Positions 23,300 to 30,046 of a DNA stretch of 30,046 nt are shown here, one piece after another. Numbering within the stretch: position 1 is the first letter of the stretch; every line of letters starts with the position of its first letter. The translations under genes and the position numbers were made by a program. The notes below the pieces were generated by a model. It saw only the letters and a program-made list of their open reading frames with translations, was not told the DNA's origin and did not search any database. This stretch comes from UMGS1696 sp964558485 (GTDB lineage: Bacteria > Bacillota > Clostridia > Oscillospirales > CAG-272). The stretch is taken from contig CAZLED010000029.1 in the NCBI GenBank assembly GCA_964558485.1, positions 1 through 30,046 of the forward strand, read 5' to 3'.

Positions 23300-23797
23300 T
23301 TAGTCCTGATACTTCTTCAGAATGTCGGGCAGCTGAGAAGGATCCAGTCTGCCGTATACGTCTTCGCCGATGGTCAGAACGGGAGCCAGACCGCAGGCGC
23401 CGATGCAGCGGGTAGCGTCCAGAGAGAACTTCAGGTCAGCGGTGATACCACCGTTCTGGATGCCCAGCAGCTCTTCCAGCTTTTCCATCAGCAGGCCGGA
23501 GCCCTTTACGTAGCAGGCCGTACCAAGACATACTGCCACGGGATTGGTTCCCTTGGGGTTCAGCAGGAACTGAGAGTAGAACGTCACAACACCGAACACT
23601 TCGGAGTAGGGAACGCCCAGGCCCTGTGCAATGGCCTTCTGCACTTCTTCCGGCAGGTAGCCGTAGATGTCCTGTGCCTTCTGCAGTACAGGCATCAGTG
23701 CGCCGGCTTCACCCTTGTGTTCAGCGATCAGTCTGTCCAGAGCCATCTTCTGCTCTGTGGTACCCTTAAAGGGCACGGAAGTCATAGACTTTTTCAT
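23300..23797 (-). CDS. hydC: NuoE-like [2Fe-2S] hydrogenase subunit (HydC/HndA)
   Basis: 165-residue thioredoxin-fold [2Fe-2S] protein that docks on the NuoF-like subunit. The N-terminal helical part is followed by ALMPVLQKAQDIYGYLPEEV and GVPYSEVFGVVTFYSQF. The cluster ligands are in CLGTACYVKGS (about C89, C94) and CIGACGLAPV (about C130, C134). Length and motifs match HydC/HndA. It is separated from its partner genes hydB and hydA by six regulatory-type genes within the same operon. A strong AGGAGG site precedes the start at 23797, and the gene follows the Mrp gene by only 32 bases. Codon bias resembles hydA and hydB. Confidence 0.94.
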   Translation of the reverse strand: MKKSMTSVPFKGTTEQKMALDRLIAEHKGEAGALMPVLQKAQDIYGYLPEEVQKAIAQGLGVPYSEVFGVVTFYSQFLLNPKGTNPVAVCLGTACYVKGSGLLMEKLEELLGIQNGGITADLKFSLDATRCIGACGLAPVLTIGEDVYGRLDPSQLPDILKKYQD

Positions 23798-23829
23798 AAC
23801 TTTGGATTTCCTCCTGAATGTATTGTGAA

Positions 23830-24678
23830 TTATTTCTTTGCCACAAATGCTTCTACGCTGTCCGCAATGCCGTCCATGTAGTCGTTCTCCATCAGCTCGA
23901 TGATGCCACGGTCACACAGTGCCGCCAGCTTGGGATCGATGGGAAGACGACCCAGGAACGGGATCTCGCATTCCTTTGCCACAGCCTCCGCTTTCGATTC
24001 GCCGAAGACGTTGATCACCTTGCCGCAGTCGGGACAGGTCACATAGGACATATTCTCCACCAGGCCGATCACCGGGATGTTCATGAGGGCAGCCATGTTG
24101 ACAGCCTTCTTCACGATCATGGACACCAGATCCTGGGGCGTGGTCACGATGACGATGCCGTCCAGGGGAATGGACTGGAACACAGTCAGCGGTACGTCAC
24201 CGGTTCCCGGCGGCATATCGATGAACAAAAACTCCGTGTCGTCCCAGACCACATCGGTCCAGAACTGCTTGACGGTCCCTGCGATCACAGGCCCTCTCCA
24301 GACCACCGGTCTGGTCTCGTCCTCCAGCAGCAGGTTCACAGAGATCATCTTGATGCCGGTCTTGGTTTCCAGCGGCAACAGGCCATCTCCTGTGGATAAA
24401 ATGTCACCCTTGGCACCAAAGGCCTTGGGAATAGAAGGTCCGGTCACGTCAGCATCCAGAATGCCAACGGTGTGTTCTCTGCGGCGCATGGTGGTCGCCA
24501 GCATAGAAGTCACGATGGATTTCCCCACGCCACCCTTACCGGATACGATACCGATCACGTGCCCGATCTTGGAGTCCTTATGGGGTGCTTCAAAGGTCGG
24601 ACCGGCGTCCTTGCGAGACGAACAGTTCGCACTACAGGTAGAGCAGTCGTGGGTACAGCTTGTATTTTCTTCTGCCAT
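23830..24678 (-). CDS. Mrp/NBP35-family Fe-S carrier P-loop ATPase
   Basis: Cytoplasmic ATPase of the Mrp/ApbC family that carries or delivers Fe-S clusters. ATG 24678 (MAEENTSCTHDCSTCS) is chosen because AAAGGA precedes it and the Cys-rich N-terminus (CTHDCSTCSANC) matches the family; 282 residues. The Walker A deviant is GKGGVGKS near residue 53. A switch region MPPGTGDVPL follows. The C-terminal CxxC for cluster binding is VTCPDCGKVINVFG. It is the first gene of the operon that ends in hydA, which suggests cluster supply for the hydrogenase; co-transcription is inferred from spacing (32 bases) and lack of a terminator in between. Promoter and structured leader lie upstream. Confidence 0.92.
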   Translation of the reverse strand: MAEENTSCTHDCSTCSANCSSRKDAGPTFEAPHKDSKIGHVIGIVSGKGGVGKSIVTSMLATTMRRREHTVGILDADVTGPSIPKAFGAKGDILSTGDGLLPLETKTGIKMISVNLLLEDETRPVVWRGPVIAGTVKQFWTDVVWDDTEFLFIDMPPGTGDVPLTVFQSIPLDGIVIVTTPQDLVSMIVKKAVNMAALMNIPVIGLVENMSYVTCPDCGKVINVFGESKAEAVAKECEIPFLGRLPIDPKLAALCDRGIIELMENDYMDGIADSVEAFVAKK

Positions 24679-24698
24679 ACTATATCTTTCCTTTCTCC

Positions 24699-24742
24699 GG
24701 GCTATCCGATACCACGGGTATATCACCCATCGTCGGATGCCC
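24699..24742 (-). promoter_or_regulatory. Stem-loop in the 5' leader of the Mrp-hydrogenase operon
   Basis: Read on the - strand: GGGC-A-TCCGA (24742-24733) pairs with TCGGA-TA-GCCC (24709-24699), and an inner stem GGGT/ACCC lies inside. It lies in the presumed leader between the promoter (24771-24799) and the ribosome site. It might regulate translation or stability. No known riboswitch matched. Confidence 0.5.
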
Positions 24743-24770
24743 TACATTATAACTTCATGCAGTCTCCTTT

Positions 24771-24799
24771 ATTATACCCTAAATCCGCAGAAATTACAA
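24771..24799 (-). promoter_or_regulatory. Sigma-70-type promoter of the Mrp-hydrogenase operon
   Basis: Read on the - strand: TTGTAA (24799-24794), 17-base spacer, perfect TATAAT (24776-24771). The start codon at 24678 lies about 90 bases downstream. A second TATAAT occurs at about 24747-24752 without an obvious -35. No Rex-type operator (TTGTTAA...TTAACAA) was seen nearby. Confidence 0.78.
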
Positions 24800-24935
24800 G
24801 ATAGTTTTTGAGATTCCCCTGTCGATTTTTCATAATTTTCTGCACTTCTTGCCAAAAAATATATATCGGTATATAAATTTCAGAATATGCTTCCCCTTTT
24901 TCCCACCACTCTGCCGCCATCACCATTATGCAAAA

Positions 24936-25002
24936 GCCAAAAAAGATCCCTTTGAAACTGTCCCGTGCAAGAATGTACAGGATGCAAAAAGGATCTTTTG
25001 GC
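24936..25002 (-). terminator. Terminator of the P-type-ATPase-like gene
   Basis: GCCAAAAAAGATCC (24936-24949) pairs, with small bulges, with GGATCTTTTGGC (24991-25002). The - strand reads GGATCTTTTTTGGC at the exit side. It lies about 18 bases after the stop at 25020 and insulates the operon downstream. The rest of the 24679-25019 gap is AT-rich; it holds this, the promoter and the leader stem-loop. Confidence 0.75.
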
Positions 25003-25019
25003 GTATGACAACCGCCACA

Positions 25020-27788
25020 TTATCCGGCGCTCTTTTTGTGCGTACGGCCTGCGTGCGCCTTCCAGCCTTCCCAGACCGCCAGCATCACCAGAGCCGGGAC
25101 CAGAGAGAGAAAATAGCCGTACCACGCCATGGGCTCCCACAGCAGGCAGATCACCATGAGCACCAGGCTTGCCAGTGCATACAGTCCATAGGCCACATGG
25201 AAGCGACAACGGAAGAAGGACTCTCTTTGTCCCACGGCACCGGAGAACAACAGCTGGGTCAGCAGGATGGACGCCACAAGGATCCCCGTGGTGGGCAGGT
25301 GCAGCAGGGTACAGAGCAACGGCAGACAGCCCTCCAGCGTGCCCCACAGCAGTCCCAGTCCGGCAAGAGACGCAAAGGCACGCCTTCCTGCAGGCAGTCT
25401 GAGCCACCGTTCCGGAATGGTCAGCGGCTTTTGTGGCACCCGGATGAATGCCATCACCAGCACCGCCGCAAAGTCGATGATCAGTCCGATGAGCAGCAGC
25501 ATGGCAGCGGAGGGCATGGGATATCGAAAGAGCACGGAGCACAGCAGCAGCACCATTCGGGAGACCTGGGACACGCTCAGGTACACGGCGGCGCACCACA
25601 GATGATACAGCGCACGGCGGCTCTGGTACATGGCGGTCACCACCTCGGCCAGTCCACCGCTTTCGCCGGCCGGATACACGGTCATATCCGCTTTGGCCTT
25701 CAGCGGCTGGGGCAAGGGTCGATGGGCAGCTTCTCCACTGGCCACAGCGGCACCGGTGTCCCCCAGCGTCAACAGCCGGGCATCCAATACACTGCGCACC
25801 ACCATGGTGGTATGTGCCGCACGTGTGGCCTTGCGCTTGCCCTTTTCGTTGGCGCCATCCACAGGCACATACGGTGCCAGCAGTGCCTTCACCCGTTCGT
25901 AGCGGATCCGGGAATGGTCCACGTTTTTGGTCAGTGCGGCAGTCTGCACCGGCGGCACCACCACCAGCGCACTGCCCTTCTCCGGCAGCTTTTCGCCGAC
26001 AGCCCCGGTCAGCACGGCGGTATCCTTATCGAACAGTCCGATCTCACGACCGTAGTACAGGTCTCGTTCCGGTTCGCTGGACAGCAGGATCAGAGATATC
26101 TCCGCTTCCCGCAGTGCCGCCAGCGCTTCTCGAACGCCCACCGCTGCCGGTTCTGCCATGGCACAAAAGCCCACAAAGGTCATATTGGACTGCAGCAGGG
26201 ACAGCCGGTTCAGCGTGGTGTACGGCGATTTTCGCTTGGCACAGGCGATGACCTTGGCGCCACTGATGGCCAGCCGGGCCGCTTCGGTGAAGATCCTTTT
26301 GCGGCTCTCGGCATCCAGCGGCAGCTCTTTTTCCCGGCCATCTCCTGCATCCCACAAAGTGCAGCAGGCCATGACCTTTTCGATGTCTCCGGAGACCACC
26401 GCATAGATCTCTCCATCCGGCTCCGTCAGAAGCACCGTATCCAGTCCACCGGCGATCCCGGTACCGCCGTCCACGTGATCCAGCGTGGTAAAGGTATAAT
26501 CGATGGGCTTTCCGGCACGCCTGGTGTAGCTGTCCGCCGCCTTGTGGAGCATGGTGTATTTCTCCGGCATAGCGGTGATGGCACTGCCGGAAAGGGCCGT
26601 ATGCAGAGAGCTGCCGCCCACAGTCGCAAGCATATACCGCAGCAGTCGTGCCAGCGTTGGCAGCGTATCGGCACCGGCCTTGTCGCTGGCATGATAACCA
26701 CCACCGGCAAACCAGCTCACCAGCGTCATATCCCCGGACTTCACCAGCCCGATATCCGACAGCACCAGATGCCGGACGTTGGCGATCCGTTCCAGCGCCG
26801 TAGAATCGCCGATGACCGCACTGCCCACGGAACCTTTGGGTTCCTGCCGCCGTTTTTGTCGTCCGGTATCCTGCACGGCTATGGCGATGATGATGTAGGC
26901 AATGGCGGTCAGGTATTCGCTCATGGACGCCACCGCCAGCACCATAGAGGACAGGAAGGTCTCCGTAAAGCCGTGACCCAAAAACAGTGCCAGCGCCGTG
27001 ATCACGAGCACACAGGCCAGCATGACCAGTGCACTGATCCGACACCAGCCCGTCAGCCGTTCCAGCAGCGGCAGCTTTTCCCCGGCCGTCACACGGATAC
27101 CGCCTTGTTTGCGCACGATCAGGGTATCCTCACCGATGGCAGTGATCACCATTCTTGCCTGTCCCCACAGCACCGTAGAGCCGGCGTAGAGCAGGTTGGA
27201 GCGATATTCTGCCGGAATGGCACTGCCTGCTTCTGCCGTGCGGATCACCGTTTCAAATTTCTGTACCGTGTCCCGGTTGGCGGTGATGCCCCGTTCGGAC
27301 ACAGCCATTTCGTCTCCGGCTACGATCCGTCCGTCGGCAGGTACCATGTCGCCGCCTTCTAAAAACACGATGTCTCCCACCACCAGCTCCTCTGCCGACA
27401 GCAGGTGCATCTTGCCGTCCCGCAGCACCGAGCAGGTGGGGATACCGATGGATGCATTGTCCTCCAGGATCCGTTTTGCCTTGCAGTATGTTACCGTACG
27501 GATCAGCGCACCCAGGATCAGGATCCCCACGATGGCAAGCGCCGACCGGCTCTCTTCAAAGATGGCGGCAAAGATGGCAGTGACCGCCAACAGCAGGGTC
27601 GCCAGGTCGGACAGACACGCCAGCGCCGTCTCCTGTACGGAGGTACGGTGGATGTACCAGACCCGGTTAACGCCACCTCTGCGCCGACGAATGGTCGCTT
27701 CCTTGGTGGACAACCCGGTGTACATATCCGTTTTCAGCTCTGTGAGGACAGCGGATGCCTCCTGCAGATGCCAGTCATTTTTCTCCAT
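25020..27788 (-). CDS. Degenerate P-type-ATPase-like membrane protein (probable pseudoenzyme)
   Basis: 922-residue protein with the layout of a P2-type cation pump: N-terminal cation-ATPase segment (QEASAVLTELKTDMYTGLSTKEA), actuator domain (DIVFLEGGDMVPADGRIV), M3-M4 pair, P/N domains, and C-terminal membrane helices. Every catalytic signature is altered. DKTGT reads DIGLV at 345-349 (Asp kept, rest lost). The PEGL of M4 is SEYL at 290-293. The TGES actuator motif is replaced at about 162-167 by VSERGI. TGD is SSE in LILLSSEPERD, and the hinge GDGxND has become RSVLD near LLTLGD. The frame is intact, with no stop or frameshift. It is likely not a working pump and may act as a binding or regulatory protein. 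Weak ribosome site; 25 bases after the antitoxin gene. Confidence 0.8.
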   Translation of the reverse strand: MEKNDWHLQEASAVLTELKTDMYTGLSTKEATIRRRRGGVNRVWYIHRTSVQETALACLSDLATLLLAVTAIFAAIFEESRSALAIVGILILGALIRTVTYCKAKRILEDNASIGIPTCSVLRDGKMHLLSAEELVVGDIVFLEGGDMVPADGRIVAGDEMAVSERGITANRDTVQKFETVIRTAEAGSAIPAEYRSNLLYAGSTVLWGQARMVITAIGEDTLIVRKQGGIRVTAGEKLPLLERLTGWCRISALVMLACVLVITALALFLGHGFTETFLSSMVLAVASMSEYLTAIAYIIIAIAVQDTGRQKRRQEPKGSVGSAVIGDSTALERIANVRHLVLSDIGLVKSGDMTLVSWFAGGGYHASDKAGADTLPTLARLLRYMLATVGGSSLHTALSGSAITAMPEKYTMLHKAADSYTRRAGKPIDYTFTTLDHVDGGTGIAGGLDTVLLTEPDGEIYAVVSGDIEKVMACCTLWDAGDGREKELPLDAESRKRIFTEAARLAISGAKVIACAKRKSPYTTLNRLSLLQSNMTFVGFCAMAEPAAVGVREALAALREAEISLILLSSEPERDLYYGREIGLFDKDTAVLTGAVGEKLPEKGSALVVVPPVQTAALTKNVDHSRIRYERVKALLAPYVPVDGANEKGKRKATRAAHTTMVVRSVLDARLLTLGDTGAAVASGEAAHRPLPQPLKAKADMTVYPAGESGGLAEVVTAMYQSRRALYHLWCAAVYLSVSQVSRMVLLLCSVLFRYPMPSAAMLLLIGLIIDFAAVLVMAFIRVPQKPLTIPERWLRLPAGRRAFASLAGLGLLWGTLEGCLPLLCTLLHLPTTGILVASILLTQLLFSGAVGQRESFFRCRFHVAYGLYALASLVLMVICLLWEPMAWYGYFLSLVPALVMLAVWEGWKAHAGRTHKKSAG

Positions 27789-27813
27789 ATCAACCTACGA
27801 TCGTTTCATATAT

Positions 27814-28032
27814 TTACTCCGCTTTTCCAATGTGATCCCAATCGATCTCGGCATCGGAGAGAAAGCCGCTTTTTTCCGCTTCTGCGATCCGGGCAGCCTC
27901 AGCCGGGGTCACACGGGTATAATCCGGATCCCATGCACGAACCAATTTTTTGATGAATTCATAAGCAAATATCTGCTCGTCTTTTGGTAGCATTTCCATG
28001 AGTTTCATGGTTTCAGCAGTAATGTCAGACAT
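27814..28032 (-). CDS. Probable antitoxin of a RelE/ParE-type pair
   Basis: 72-residue acidic protein encoded directly after a RelE/ParE-type toxin (12-base gap). It reads MSDITAETMKLMEMLPKDEQ at the N-terminus, then a predicted helical middle part (AYEFIKKLVRAWDPDY) and an acidic C-terminal tail (VTPAEAARIAEAEKSGFLSDAEIDWDHI) that could wrap the toxin. I recognise no named DNA-binding fold. A strong GAGGAGG site precedes ATG 28032. The pairing and size carry the assignment; antitoxin function is inferred. Confidence 0.65.
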   Translation of the reverse strand: MSDITAETMKLMEMLPKDEQIFAYEFIKKLVRAWDPDYTRVTPAEAARIAEAEKSGFLSDAEIDWDHIGKAE

Positions 28033-28044
28033 ACTATTTCCTCC

Positions 28045-28305
28045 TCATTTGTATATATCGCCGCGATTTCCAATATCCAATATGTACAGGATTTCAAGCG
28101 TTCCCTCTTGTCCATATTGATAAATCACACGCCAATCACCGACCCGCAAGCGATATCGACCATCCGTATACCCTTTCATCAACTTGATGTCACCGACAGG
28201 CGGCTTTTCTGTTAGCTTTTGAATAGCTTCCCGTATACGTGTGACAGACTTTTTTTCCAACTTATTCAGAAATTTCAGAGAGGCTCTGCTATATCGGATC
28301 TCCAT
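28045..28305 (-). CDS. RelE/ParE-family toxin
   Basis: 86-residue toxin-like protein. ATG 28305 (MEIRYSRASLKFLNKL) is chosen because CAGGAGAG lies upstream; a longer frame from 28362 overlaps the Clp gene and lacks family similarity. The diagnostic stretch is YRLRVGDWRVIYQ, preceded by MKGYTDG, with the small alpha-beta toxin fold expected. Members cleave mRNA at the ribosome (RelE) or poison gyrase (ParE); which applies cannot be told here. The toxin gene comes before the antitoxin gene, the reverse of the common order, as in higBA-type loci. It begins 19 bases after the Clp gene stop. Confidence 0.85.
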   Translation of the reverse strand: MEIRYSRASLKFLNKLEKKSVTRIREAIQKLTEKPPVGDIKLMKGYTDGRYRLRVGDWRVIYQYGQEGTLEILYILDIGNRGDIYK

Positions 28306-28324
28306 TTTCTCTCCTGTATCCACG

Positions 28325-30046
28325 TCACAAAAGTGTGATCCCGTTTTCTCCTGCATCCACAACGATGGTCTTCACGCTGCCCTTTTTGGCGATGATCTCT
28401 CCGGCGATCTTGTCTTCGATCTCCTTCTGGATGAACCGGCGCATATTCCGGGCCCCATAGGTCTCCGAATAGGACTTTTCCGCCACATAGCGCACAGCCT
28501 CTTCCCGGAAGGTCAGGGTGATGCCCTTCTTCGCCAGCGCACCGGCCAGGTCGGAGAGCATGATCTGGGCAATGCCCATGAAGTTTTCCTTGGAGAGATG
28601 GTGGAAGGTGATGACCTCGTCCACCCGGTTGAGAAATTCCGGTCGGAGAAATTCGCCCAGTGCCTTGGTGGTTTTGTCTGCCAGCACCGCATCCGCCGAC
28701 AGGGTAAAGCCGGCCGACGCATTTTTCGTATGGGAACCGGCGTTGGTGGTCATGACGATCACCGCATTGGAGAAATCCACCTGCTTGCCGTGGGAGTCCG
28801 TGATGATCCCATCGTCTAAGATCTGCAAAAGGATGTTCATCACGTCCGGGTGCGCCTTCTCGATCTCGTCAAAGAGGATCACAGAGTAGGGTCTGCGGCG
28901 TACCTTTTCGGTGAGCTGTCCGGCGTCGTCGTAGCCCACGTAGCCGGGAGCCGAGCCAATGATCCGGGACACCGAATATTTTTCCATGAATTCGCTCATG
29001 TCCACACGGATCAATGCGTCCGGTGTGGAGAACAGATCCTCTGCCAGCACCTTCACCAGCTCCGTCTTGCCCACACCGGTGGGTCCGGCAAAGATGAAGG
29101 ACACCGGCTTGCGCTTGTAGGACACACCGGCCCGGTTCCGGCGAATGGCACGGGCGACCGCATCCACCGCTTCGTCCTGTCCCACGATCCGCTGCTTCAG
29201 CCGTTCATCCAGCTGCGCCAGTCGGGTGTATTCGCTTTCCGTAATGGTGGAGGCAGGCACGCCCGTCCAGATCTCGATCACGTCTGCCAGATCCGCTTCG
29301 GTCATCGCAATGGCGTCACACTGGGGTGCCAGCTCCGTGAGCCGTTCGTCGATGCGGTACTGCTCTGCCTTCAGGTCTGCCAGCGCTTTGTACCGTTCTT
29401 CCAGGGCAGCCTCGTCGTTTTCCTTGGCTTCTGCGGCTTCCAGCTCTCCTTGCTTCTTCTCCACGAACACCTTTCTTTCCTGGAGCATCTGCTGTTCGGT
29501 CAGGGCTGCGGAGTGGACGGAGATGTGGGAGGCCGCTTCGTCGATCAGGTCGATGGCCTTATCCGGCAGATACCGGTCGGTGATGTAACGTTCGCTGAGG
29601 GTAGCCGCCGCTTCCAGTACCCCATCGGGAATGTGGATGTGGTGGTATGTTTCGTAGTATTCCTTGACGCCCCGCAGGATCTCCACGGTGTCGGCAATGG
29701 AGGGCTCGTTCACGATCACCGGCTGGAAACGGCGTTCCAGTGCGGAATCCTTTTCGATGTACTTCCGATATTCGGTCATGGTGGTGGCGCCGATCACCTG
29801 GATCTCCCCACGGGACAGGGCCGGCTTCAGGATGTTGGCGGCGTTCATACTGCCCTCGGCATCTCCCACACCCACCAGATTGTGTACCTCGTCGATGACC
29901 AGGATCACGTTCCCCTTGGTCTTCACATCGTTCAGCAGTCCCAGCACACGGGATTCAAACTGTCCCCGGAACTGGGTACCGGCCACCAGTGCGGTCAGAT
30001 CCACCAGATGCACCGAGCAGCCCTTCAGCCGATAGGGCACGTTTCC
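28325..30046 (-). CDS. Clp-family AAA+ unfoldase (ClpC/ClpE-like), N-terminus outside window
   Basis: C-terminal 573 residues of a two-ring Clp/Hsp100 ATPase that unfolds proteins for disaggregation or for ClpP. The frame is open to the window edge and begins inside the first AAA+ domain just after its Walker A (the sequence starts GNVPYRLKGCSVHLVDLTALVAGTQFRGQFE). The D1 Walker B is VILVIDEVHNL, followed by a short middle region rich in charged residues (ALTEQQMLQERKVFVEKKQGE is within it). The D2 Walker A is GPTGVGKT, Walker B LFDEIEKAHP, and RIIGSAPGYVGYDD is the pore-loop region. It ends soon after the D2 small domain. Cannot tell ClpC from ClpE or ClpB without the N-terminal part. Confidence 0.9.
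   Translation of the reverse strand, partial: GNVPYRLKGCSVHLVDLTALVAGTQFRGQFESRVLGLLNDVKTKGNVILVIDEVHNLVGVGDAEGSMNAANILKPALSRGEIQVIGATTMTEYRKYIEKDSALERRFQPVIVNEPSIADTVEILRGVKEYYETYHHIHIPDGVLEAAATLSERYITDRYLPDKAIDLIDEAASHISVHSAALTEQQMLQERKVFVEKKQGELEAAEAKENDEAALEERYKALADLKAEQYRIDERLTELAPQCDAIAMTEADLADVIEIWTGVPASTITESEYTRLAQLDERLKQRIVGQDEAVDAVARAIRRNRAGVSYKRKPVSFIFAGPTGVGKTELVKVLAEDLFSTPDALIRVDMSEFMEKYSVSRIIGSAPGYVGYDDAGQLTEKVRRRPYSVILFDEIEKAHPDVMNILLQILDDGIITDSHGKQVDFSNAVIVMTTNAGSHTKNASAGFTLSADAVLADKTTKALGEFLRPEFLNRVDEVITFHHLSKENFMGIAQIMLSDLAGALAKKGITLTFREEAVRYVAEKSYSETYGARNMRRFIQKEIEDKIAGEIIAKKGSVKTIVVDAGENGITLL

Noticed and set aside
24679..24850. Rex operator upstream of the Mrp-hydrogenase operon
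   Set aside because: I looked for TTGTTAA/TTAACAA-type palindromes and found only a TTGTAA -35 element.
24849..27362. 837-codon open frame on the + strand antisense to the P-type-ATPase-like gene
   Set aside because: It mirrors the GC-rich sense gene, has no ribosome site, is rich in His/Gln/Arg and resembles no protein family. The sense frame shows a clear P-type-ATPase layout.

Overview
The window looks like a chromosomal segment of a GC-rich anaerobic Firmicute of class Clostridia, most likely the Oscillospiraceae/Ruminococcaceae group. This is inferred from gene content (YqhQ-PrmC pair, LeuA-CimA pair, multi-subunit [FeFe] hydrogenase with a sensory-hydrogenase module, Clp ATPase) and from strong AGGAGG-type ribosome binding sites. 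No sequence search was possible, so the taxonomy is only a reading of gene families. Both ends cut genes: a DUF1385/YqhQ-like gene at the left and a Clp AAA+ ATPase at the right.

Left third (1-6492, + strand): the yqhQ-like 3' end, prmC, a maltose/galactoside-type O-acetyltransferase, 2-isopropylmalate synthase (leuA), (R)-citramalate synthase (cimA) and D-Ala-D-Ala ligase (ddl). The genes are tightly packed. leuA and cimA are adjacent paralogues feeding leucine and isoleucine synthesis. An 870-base intergenic region (6493-7362) follows. I see no convincing gene in it, but it is dense in short inverted repeats, including three small hairpins that share a TGGC-like core with compensating stem changes and a three-way-junction-like fold.

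Middle (7363-13266, + strand): a cytoplasmic-looking GH78-type alpha-L-rhamnosidase followed by a tandem family of DUF4091 (GH123-like) proteins. Two copies are full length. Between them sits a third that has lost about 440 codons in frame, keeping only its N- and C-terminal ends. This is probably a glycan-degradation operon, ended by a bidirectional terminator.

The rest (13365-30046) is all on the - strand. First come two small secreted lipoprotein genes, each with its own promoter; one is cysteine-rich and preceded by a possible leader peptide. Next is a long operon transcribed right to left from a promoter near 24,790: Mrp-type Fe-S carrier ATPase, NuoE-like subunit, DRTGG protein, RsbW-like ATPase, sensory-type [FeFe] hydrogenase (HydS/HfsB-like), second DRTGG protein, PHP phosphoesterase, GHKL ATPase, HndB-like ferredoxin, NuoF-like subunit and the catalytic [FeFe] hydrogenase HydA, with a terminator at about 15,200. 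A regulatory module is thus embedded between the subunits of the enzyme it may sense or control. I regard this as the most interesting system in the window.

Upstream of it lies a 922-residue P-type-ATPase-shaped protein in which every catalytic signature is degenerate although the reading frame is intact (a pseudo-pump). Then come a RelE/ParE-type toxin-antitoxin pair (toxin first) and the C-terminal part of a Clp-family unfoldase.
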